A program made the translations under genes and the position numbers. From JBBQXY01 sp038209195 (GTDB lineage Bacteria; Chloroflexota; Ktedonobacteria; Ktedonobacterales; Ktedonobacteraceae): a stretch of 20,429 nucleotides of DNA. Below are positions 15,227-20,429 of this stretch, one piece after another (position 1 is the first letter of the stretch; every line of letters begins with the position of its first letter). The notes under the pieces were generated by a model. It worked only from the letters and a program-made list of their open reading frames with translations. It was not told where the DNA came from and did not search any database. The stretch spans positions 1 to 20,429 of the forward strand of contig JBBQXY010000109.1 in NCBI GenBank assembly GCA_038209195.1, written 5' to 3'.

Positions 15227-15503
15227 TCAGTTGTTCCTCCTTCAAGGATAACACAATACAATTGACTGGCTTAAATCAGCCAACCGATCTGAATGAACGT
15301 ACACCCATACGCGATTCGTGTGATAGTCCATAAGACTTGCATACTATTCCCACATTTGTTATGCTTATAGAGAGGACGACACTATGCTAAAAATCCCTAG
15401 GTTGTCAGTAAACTGCGCTAGCGTCGTTTCAGAAGGCTTATGGGTGACAATCTCCTCGTAAGTTGTGTATCATTCTAAATATCATAGAGGAAAGCGAGCT
15501 TTT

Positions 15504-16283
15504 ATGGATAGTTCTTCTCAACGTACTAGCTCCATTGCGGACGATTTTCACGCATCTCTTCTGGACCATCAAGAAGGCGATGCGGAAGAGCACCACATTC
15601 ACATGCCCAATCCAAGCTATTGGCCACTGCTAGTTGGTTTAGCGGTTTCAATTACGGTCTGCGGGTTGCTCTTCGTCTCCAGTTTCCCATGGCTATCTGT
15701 GGTAGGTGCTGTTTTGGTGCTTATCACCATCATGGGATGGGCTTTGGAAGACCCAATGGCTCCGATAAAAGACAAATTTGTTGCGGCCTATCGCGCCGTC
15801 ATGGCTGATCACTGGAAGTACAAGATCGGTCAAAATGTAGTAGATGGACAGGGCAAATGGCTTGGTACTATACAGGCCCGCTTTAGCCGCTATATCCTGG
15901 TGGAGCGTGGACGGTTACTGCCAAAAGTCTATTATGTGCCGCAAAATGCGATAAAAGAAACGAAGGGCAAAGCTGTCATCCTGACGCTGAGCGAAGCAGA
16001 TTTAGAGCGCATGGAACTTAACACAATGCCCGCAGACCTCTATGATGAAGAAGCAGAAGCCAGGTCTCCTGTGGTGCGAGGCGCACCGCAGTTCGCTCGC
16101 AGACCCCTCTCACCGGCAGAGACTGGACACTACAACTATGGCAGGATGTCACCAGGTATCAATACTGATGCCAGTGGTTCCTATCATCGCAACGAAGTCT
16201 TACCTAAACCTTCTGACTATGTAGTGGATGATTTCTACTCTACCGACGAACCAATTCCATCCCGCATTCTCAGTTCAGATTAG
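15504..16283 (+). CDS. Two-TM COX4-like protein with PRC-barrel-like domain
   Basis: A 259-residue membrane protein. A polar N-terminus ends in HHIHMPNPSYWPLL; two membrane segments follow at about 39-58 and 62-79, then GWALEDPM. This opening resembles the small subunit IV of bacterial aa3-type cytochrome oxidases. After about 25 residues comes a soluble beta-rich unit (IGQNVVDGQGKWLGTIQARFSRYILVERG...VYYVPQNAI), which looks like a PRC-barrel or DUF2171 domain of the kind that binds other proteins or RNA. The last 90 residues are polar and likely disordered. The ATG at 15504 is chosen over a GTG at 15465 because AGAGGA lies upstream at an acceptable distance. No oxidase genes are nearby, so a role in respiration is only a resemblance. 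A very strong terminator follows. Confidence 0.7.
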   Translation: MDSSSQRTSSIADDFHASLLDHQEGDAEEHHIHMPNPSYWPLLVGLAVSITVCGLLFVSSFPWLSVVGAVLVLITIMGWALEDPMAPIKDKFVAAYRAVMADHWKYKIGQNVVDGQGKWLGTIQARFSRYILVERGRLLPKVYYVPQNAIKETKGKAVILTLSEADLERMELNTMPADLYDEEAEARSPVVRGAPQFARRPLSPAETGHYNYGRMSPGINTDASGSYHRNEVLPKPSDYVVDDFYSTDEPIPSRILSSD

Positions 16284-16315
16284 GGATGTACTTCATTGCC
16301 CTCTTCATAGCAAGT

Positions 16316-16361
16316 AAACAGTCGAGAAGCCCGGTTCAGAAACCAGGCTTCTCGACTGTTT
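16316..16361. terminator. Strong bidirectional terminator
   Basis: AAACAGTCGAGAAGCC (16316-16331) pairs perfectly with GGCTTCTCGACTGTTT (16346-16361) over 16 bp. After one mismatch, GGTT and AACC extend the stem around a CAGA loop. TGTTT on each side gives short T-runs in both directions. It lies between two convergent genes and overlaps the stop codon of the minus-strand oxidoreductase. Confidence 0.9.
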
Positions 16362-17871
16362 AATCACACAGACCGTACTTCTTATAAAACTCGCTGGTAA
16401 ATAAGAGATCCGCATCATATTTCTTTTTGAGTTCTAAAAATTTGCCAAATTCAGGGTATGATTGCTCTATTTGCGCTTTCGTTGCACTCAATTGGTACGG
16501 CAAATAAAAGCTTCCACCAAGGCTCTGGGCCAGATCAATAAGATCAGCATGAGCCTCTTGTATATGCTTCATATCCTGTTCATTGACGTCAAAATTCAAG
16601 TAGAGTACGACACCAAACCAATCGGCTTTGGCGTAATCAAGCAGGATGTTTTCTTTATGCACTGATCTTATCTCTACGTTGCGTGTCACAACCATACGCC
16701 TCTGCAAAATATCCCCTAATCCCTGGATAAATGGCAGAATCTGTTCTTTGGGCAGAAAAAATTCTTGTAACACATCGCTATTGTTCTGCAAATTATTTTT
16801 CAAATACGCGTAAGAACGATGCATAATTTGATTCCTTGATTGAGGAAATGTTTGTAGCAAGGGTTGAATGTATTTTTCTCCCAGCCATTTTATTTCCCGA
16901 CCCACATAGCTTTTACGTCCCAAATTAAAGACAAAGCGTGTGAGCTCTACATTGCTTTCTGGCTTGAGCGGCTCTAGAGATGCAGGCTGGTCAACAACTT
17001 TATACGCGTACATAATCATTTCCTTGAGAAATGAAGAGGGAGCAGTGGATAAGCGTGCATAGAACATATGATAGGTTTCATCGTTCACCATTGCTGTATA
17101 CGCGACGGGAAAATCCTGCGTTTTCATAATGGTGCGCACTTCGTTATACACAAGGTTCTCCATCAGGGTTAATTGTACATCTAAAATGACGCCAATAAGT
17201 CCATAGCCACCAACAGTAGCCTGAAAAAGTTCAACATTTTCTGATCTACTCAATGTTTGAATACTACCGTCTGCCAGCATCAGGCGGAAAGATTGGATGG
17301 TTGACGCAATCCCGCCAATCCGATGATCCATTCCATGGGCGTTTACGGCGATAGTCCCGCCAACAGTGGGCACATCAATTGACTGCATCGCTTCAATAGA
17401 GAGGTTGTAGGGGTTTAAATAATCTTGAATATTGTGCCATATTGCTCCGCTTTGTACCGTTAGTACCTTACTTTTTATATCAACAGACATTTGATTAAAC
17501 CCGCGCATATCCAGCACTAACGCGTCTGTTGCAAACGCCTGACCACCCATACTGTGTTTTGCCCCGGCAATGGAAACAGGAAGCTTTTGCTCTCTAGCAA
17601 AGCGCAGTGCATTTCTTAGCTCATCCTCAGATGTTATCGATAAGATACCGTAAACCGCAGTCCTATCAATTCCACTGGCATCATTGATAGTTCCGCCAAG
17701 TTGCGAAAAAGGCAGATGCGCCGGAGATTCATCTAATGGTTCCCTTTCATGATGAATATCAGGAAAGAAATCTTTCTCAGCCTTTGGGTCTGAAGAAAGC
17801 TCATGTATTTTTCGAATGCCCAAAAACACCAGTAGCAATGCTAAAATCCGTAAGATATTTGAAAATTTCAT
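16360..17871 (-). CDS. Membrane-anchored FAD-binding oxidoreductase (VAO/PCMH family)
   Basis: A 503-residue flavoprotein with an N-terminal uncleaved or lipid-free anchor (ILRILALLLVFLGIR, residues 6-20). The FAD domain of the vanillyl-alcohol oxidase/p-cresol methylhydroxylase type runs from about 70 to 240. It includes IAGAKHSMGGQ (101-111), SGAIWHNIQDYL, the PTVGGTIAVNAHGMDHRIGG loop that holds the pyrophosphate, and ATVGGYGLIGVILDV. His106 sits where many family members attach FAD covalently. The C-terminal half would be the substrate cap domain; alditol oxidases, aldonolactone oxidases and sterol-type reductases are the nearest layouts in memory, and the substrate is unknown. The gene is visibly AT-richer than the CBB genes, with many Lys, Asn and Ile codons ending in A or T, a possible sign of a different origin. 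AGGAG lies 12 bases before the ATG, a long spacing. Confidence 0.82.
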   Translation of the reverse strand: MKFSNILRILALLLVFLGIRKIHELSSDPKAEKDFFPDIHHEREPLDESPAHLPFSQLGGTINDASGIDRTAVYGILSITSEDELRNALRFAREQKLPVSIAGAKHSMGGQAFATDALVLDMRGFNQMSVDIKSKVLTVQSGAIWHNIQDYLNPYNLSIEAMQSIDVPTVGGTIAVNAHGMDHRIGGIASTIQSFRLMLADGSIQTLSRSENVELFQATVGGYGLIGVILDVQLTLMENLVYNEVRTIMKTQDFPVAYTAMVNDETYHMFYARLSTAPSSFLKEMIMYAYKVVDQPASLEPLKPESNVELTRFVFNLGRKSYVGREIKWLGEKYIQPLLQTFPQSRNQIMHRSYAYLKNNLQNNSDVLQEFFLPKEQILPFIQGLGDILQRRMVVTRNVEIRSVHKENILLDYAKADWFGVVLYLNFDVNEQDMKHIQEAHADLIDLAQSLGGSFYLPYQLSATKAQIEQSYPEFGKFLELKKKYDADLLFTSEFYKKYGLCD

Positions 17872-18194
17872 ATTTTCACAAAGCTCCTAATTAACGCTTC
17901 ATTACAAAAACTTCTCAAAAAGTGGATTCATGTAAATTCACTGTATTGCTGTGACGTGGCACAAGTATAGACTACACATTAACACTTCCATTAGAGATGG
18001 TCAATCAATTTTGTTTGGTTTTCTGTGAGAGAAAGATCATTGGAAAGAGTCTGTAGAGAGGATAAGCCAAACCGATTTCACGAGGGAGTGTCATTTGACC
18101 CATTTATTGCTAGAACGAAAAAGTATAGTACTCACTGAAGTAAGGCTTGCAACAGAGCTTGAGCATTGTTAGTCGTTATCTTTTTACCAATCAG
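17872..18194. other. Gene-free AT-rich stretch
   Basis: No gene, tRNA or strong hairpin is seen in these 323 bases. The part next to 17872 must hold the promoter of the oxidoreductase gene. The part near 18194 lies directly after the stop of the secreted Thr/Pro-tail protein; all three minus-strand frames there meet stops within a few codons, so no hidden continuation of that protein is present. Confidence 0.5.
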
Positions 18195-18896
18195 TCAAGG
18201 CGTCACAGTGGGGGTAAGGGTCGGCGTGTTCGTCGGGGTAGGAGTTGGCGTTCCGCCAGTGCCGAACTGGATATCGAGGACAGCGTGCAGTTCGATGCCA
18301 TTGGGCGCAACTCCAGTCTGACCGTGCAAATAGTCGAAGAATCCAACACCTTTGATGGTCACAGGCACATTGGCTGTCTGGAAGCTGCTCGTAGTAGTGT
18401 AACGAGCATCGAATTCTGAGCGGGCATTCTGGATGCCGGATAGCAATCGGCTGGAGGATACGACACAGGCTGGGGAGGCCATCTCTGCTATCAAGGAGTT
18501 GCCAGCCCCATCGCTGAGGACCAGATGGTAGTCAGAGTCGGGCTCCAACTTGTATTCGGTCAATATAGCATACAGTTGGAAGATGGTGGTCTCAGTTGAC
18601 TGGATGCGATTGTTCGCTGGTAGAGTGGTCGGCGCTGGTAGCGAGATTAAATCTGCAATCGTTGTCTGGGTCGCAGATTGGAGATTGATCAAACCAGCAT
18701 CGGCATCAGTGCCAGTCTTTACTGACCACCGTTCCACTCCGCAGGAGCCATTGAGTGCCTCTTGATCTACTGCTGCGTTGCTTTCACCTTGAAGTTGTGG
18801 CGATAGGGGCTGACTAATAGCAGCGGATGAGGAACTTCCACCCATTACTATCAATACGCATAAGAGGACGATAGCCCGAAGAAGCCATCTTTTCAA
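18195..18896 (-). CDS. Secreted protein of unknown function with Thr/Pro tail
   Basis: The product has a signal peptide (KRWLLRAIVLLCVLIVMGGSSSSAA) and one globular domain with the blocks CGVERWSVKTGTDADA, YKLEPDSDYHLVLSDGAGN, and GVGFFDYLHGQTGVAPNGIELHAVLDIQF. I recall this domain from exported hypothetical proteins of several phyla, with no known function. It ends in a linker-like tail TPTPTPTNTPTLTPTVTP followed at once by TGA. Such tails normally join two domains or lead to a cell-wall anchor, so the protein may have lost a C-terminal module. The start is uncertain. A TTG at 18896 has AAGGGGG just upstream and places the Lys-Arg of the signal peptide at the N-terminus. Longer forms from a GTG at 18923 or a TTG at 18935 are possible but lack a good ribosome site. 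Confidence 0.72.
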   Translation of the reverse strand: MKRWLLRAIVLLCVLIVMGGSSSSAAISQPLSPQLQGESNAAVDQEALNGSCGVERWSVKTGTDADAGLINLQSATQTTIADLISLPAPTTLPANNRIQSTETTIFQLYAILTEYKLEPDSDYHLVLSDGAGNSLIAEMASPACVVSSSRLLSGIQNARSEFDARYTTTSSFQTANVPVTIKGVGFFDYLHGQTGVAPNGIELHAVLDIQFGTGGTPTPTPTNTPTLTPTVTP

Positions 18897-19109
18897 CCTA
18901 ACCCCCTTTGCCTGAAGAGACACAGTTGTTTCCAACGGAAAGAGTAGTTAATGGTACGTGTTTTCTTACGGTTGTATGCAGGCAAATAAGTAAGGTAGTA
19001 GCTGCTTTTGATTACCATAGTAAAGTTAACTGTCACGTGGACAAATTTGGAGCATATGCTTACATGTATGTATCATCAAAATTTGCCATTTGTAACAGGG
19101 CTCAAAATT

Positions 19110-19122
19110 AGCTTGCGAAGCT
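19110..19122. terminator. Short hairpin after the endonuclease III-like gene
   Basis: AGCTT-GCG-AAGCT is a perfect 5-bp stem, 21 bases past the minus-strand stop. On the minus strand it is followed by AATTTTGAG. This is a weak terminator candidate. Confidence 0.3.
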
Positions 19123-19143
19123 CTTCCCATAGGTTCTAAATTC

Positions 19144-19881
19144 TTATCGTGGTTTAACCACCGTATTATAGTAATCACATAGATCAGTGAGGACACAACG
19201 GTTACACTGTGGTTTTTCATACACGCAGACACGTTGTCCGAGTCGTAGCAAGCCTTTATGGAAGTTGTAGATACTTCGGTCATCTTGTGGGAGCAAAGCC
19301 TGTAGCAGAGGATGTGCGTTATCGGCTGTCACCTTTTTGCCGATCAACCCCAGGCGTATTGAGGTGCGATGAACGTGTACGTCAACAGGTAAGGTTACCG
19401 ATTGACAGCTAAAGAGAAGTACACATGCAATTGTTTTCGGGCCAACACCCTCGAAACGTTTCAGCCAGGCAGACGCTTCCGCAACAGGAAGTTTGCACAA
19501 GAATTTAAGGTCAAGATTTCCCCGTTCCTCTGTGATTTGGCGCATGATCGCTTGGATGCGTGGGGCTTTGACTTCGGGAAAATTCACATTTGCGATAGTA
19601 TCTTGCACTTCTTGAGTTGGAGCATCGCGTACTCCTTCCCAAGTGCCAAATCGTCTCAAGAGATTTTCCCACGCAGCAGCAGTCTGCTCATCACGTGTTC
19701 GATGGGAAAGAAGAATATCAATGAGCATGCTCATTGGGTCTTTGTTAGAAAAAGGAACTTCCCCATATTGTTCGGTCAAACGTTGTGTAACTTCCAACGC
19801 TTTAGCGGAAAGAGCTACAACATCTCCTGTGGGATAACCATAATCGGCAGGGTCGCGTACACGCTGAATTGGCTGCTTCAC
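19144..19881 (-). CDS. Endonuclease III-like DNA glycosylase (Fe-S, HhH-GPD)
   Basis: A 245-residue base-excision-repair enzyme of the HhH-GPD superfamily, which removes oxidised bases and may nick the abasic site. The helix-hairpin-helix is FEGVGPKTIACVLLF, with the catalytic Lys149. The catalytic Asp167 is in LPVDVHVHR. A [4Fe-4S] motif closes the protein: Cys219-x6-Cys226-x2-Cys229-x5-Cys235, exactly the endonuclease III spacing. The usual LSAQTTD segment is here LLSHRTRDEQT, so this is a divergent member of the group and not the canonical Nth; length is slightly above E. coli Nth (211). The start is GTG at 19881 with GAGGGG about 8 bases upstream. It stands alone between a secreted-protein gene and a gap, with no repair partner nearby. 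Confidence 0.9.
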   Translation of the reverse strand: MKQPIQRVRDPADYGYPTGDVVALSAKALEVTQRLTEQYGEVPFSNKDPMSMLIDILLSHRTRDEQTAAAWENLLRRFGTWEGVRDAPTQEVQDTIANVNFPEVKAPRIQAIMRQITEERGNLDLKFLCKLPVAEASAWLKRFEGVGPKTIACVLLFSCQSVTLPVDVHVHRTSIRLGLIGKKVTADNAHPLLQALLPQDDRSIYNFHKGLLRLGQRVCVYEKPQCNRCVLTDLCDYYNTVVKPR

Positions 19882-20180
19882 AATTATTTCCCCTCTCGCT
19901 TAATACCATCCATGATGCTTATACGAACGTGTATAGAAAACCGTTCCAATAAGGTTATTTTCAAAACGCGAGGGACAGTCATGCTCGTTTCTTTTCCCGT
20001 AAATACGTACTTTGCTGTACTTATTGCTTCTTTATGTAGGTTCTCACGAAAAACTAACTCGAATTGTTGTGCCAAAATACTTACATTCGTCGTCTTATAA
20101 AGGGAGATGTATTCAAAGGCAGTGGAAAAGAAAAGGTACTATAACAATCTCATCCCATCTTTCGGCAAAAGGAAAAACTG
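19882..20180. other. Gene-free or weakly coding stretch
   Basis: No convincing gene. A minus-strand frame is open from about 20138 to 19884 and ends 2 bases before the GTG of the endonuclease gene, but it has only a TTG (20075) or an internal ATG as a start and no good ribosome site. It may be a small leader gene or chance. Promoters for the flanking genes should be here; no confident hexamers were picked. Confidence 0.35.
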
Positions 20181-20429
20181 ATGAACTTTCATATAGAAAA
20201 TGCAAATGATTCTACTCAACATGTGGCAGGCTTTTACGGTAATCCCACTCAACATGGCTATCCTGAGTATCTTGACTACATGCAGACACGGGTCTGTCAA
20301 GTATTTTGTGTAAGTCATTTTTGCTCATTGGGGAAACCTACCAGCGCATTCAATAGCAAAGCAATTGAGAGCAGGCTTCCAGTTGTGAATGGGCATCGTC
20401 CATTTCTTGGCGATGTTCTGGATCGCCAG
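20181..20429 (+). CDS. Partial gene at the right edge, unknown function
   Basis: An ATG at 20181 opens a frame of 83 codons with no stop up to the window end. AAAAGGA (20167-20173) lies 7 bases before the ATG, a good ribosome site. The product begins MNFHIENANDSTQHVAGFYG and continues with a TQH-GYPEYLDYMQTRVCQVFCVSHFCSLGKPTSAF... type sequence; it has three Cys within 11 residues (VCQVFCVSHFC). No signal peptide or known motif was recognised. Long open length, ribosome site and natural codon use support a real gene; the remainder lies outside the window. Confidence 0.6.
   Translation, partial: MNFHIENANDSTQHVAGFYGNPTQHGYPEYLDYMQTRVCQVFCVSHFCSLGKPTSAFNSKAIESRLPVVNGHRPFLGDVLDRQ

Noticed and set aside
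18175..18194. Search for a frameshifted continuation of the Thr/Pro-tail protein
   Set aside because: All three minus-strand frames hit stop codons within a few codons after the tail.
19884..20075. A 63-codon minus-strand ORF ending 2 bases before the endonuclease III-like gene
   Set aside because: The position is tempting for a two-gene operon and the composition is protein-like, but the start is a TTG without a ribosome site and no family was recognised. Not called as a gene.
19402..20100. A plus-strand ORF of 232 codons opposite the endonuclease III-like gene
   Set aside because: It overlaps a gene with catalytic Lys, Asp and the full Fe-S motif; its translation is Cys/Phe/Ser-rich and has no motif or ribosome site.
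1..20429. Defence system, CRISPR array, prophage or transposon
   Set aside because: No regularly spaced repeats, integrase, transposase, toxin-antitoxin pair or nuclease-helicase set was seen in any frame examined.

Overview
The window reads as a chromosomal segment of a heterotrophic or facultatively autotrophic bacterium with mid-range GC. The best guess is a Chloroflexota member of the Ktedonobacteria type. This is inferred from the mix of red-type RuBisCO genes, secreted proteins with Thr/Pro-rich tails, Asp-box and AlkP-type exported proteins, and a COX4-like membrane protein. No rRNA, tRNA, CRISPR array or transposase gene was seen. Most genes have a clear Shine-Dalgarno sequence, and several starts were moved downstream of the longest possible ORF for that reason.

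Left part (1-1973): a pobA-type 4-hydroxybenzoate 3-monooxygenase gene has its own promoter. It probably stands back to back with a gene that leaves the left edge, and it converges on a GNAT acetyltransferase gene.

Core (2248-10225): this is a Calvin-Benson-Bassham (CBB) cluster built from two mirror-image modules. Module 1 is cbbL-cbbS-cbbX on the minus strand (form IC, red-type RuBisCO large and small subunits and the red-type activase), divergent from a LysR regulator gene. Module 2 is prk-gap on the plus strand (phosphoribulokinase and glyceraldehyde-3-phosphate dehydrogenase, start and stop overlapping by 4 nt), divergent from a second, paralogous LysR gene. The two regulator genes converge in the middle. 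Both divergent intergenic regions carry inverted repeats that could be LysR operators. The prk-gap module appears to continue into an unrecognised 162-residue protein made of two copies of a 51-residue unit plus one CxxC motif. This is the least explained gene in the cluster. PRK regenerates ribulose-1,5-bisphosphate, RuBisCO fixes CO2 on it, CbbX clears inhibited RuBisCO, and GAPDH reduces the product. Fructose bisphosphatase, aldolase and transketolase are not in the window.

Right part (10226-20429): this is a mixed set of mostly single genes. It holds a secreted Asp-box (BNR/sialidase-fold) protein, a three-hairpin intergenic element, a lactonase-like metallo-beta-lactamase-fold hydrolase with a variant metal motif, and a large secreted alkaline-phosphatase-superfamily protein. 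It continues with a two-TM protein joined to a PRC-barrel-like domain, a strong bidirectional terminator, a membrane-anchored FAD oxidoreductase of the VAO/PCMH type with AT-rich DNA, a secreted protein ending in a bare Thr/Pro tail, an endonuclease III-like Fe-S glycosylase, and an open partial gene running off the right edge. Functions are assigned from remembered family motifs; no database search was possible.
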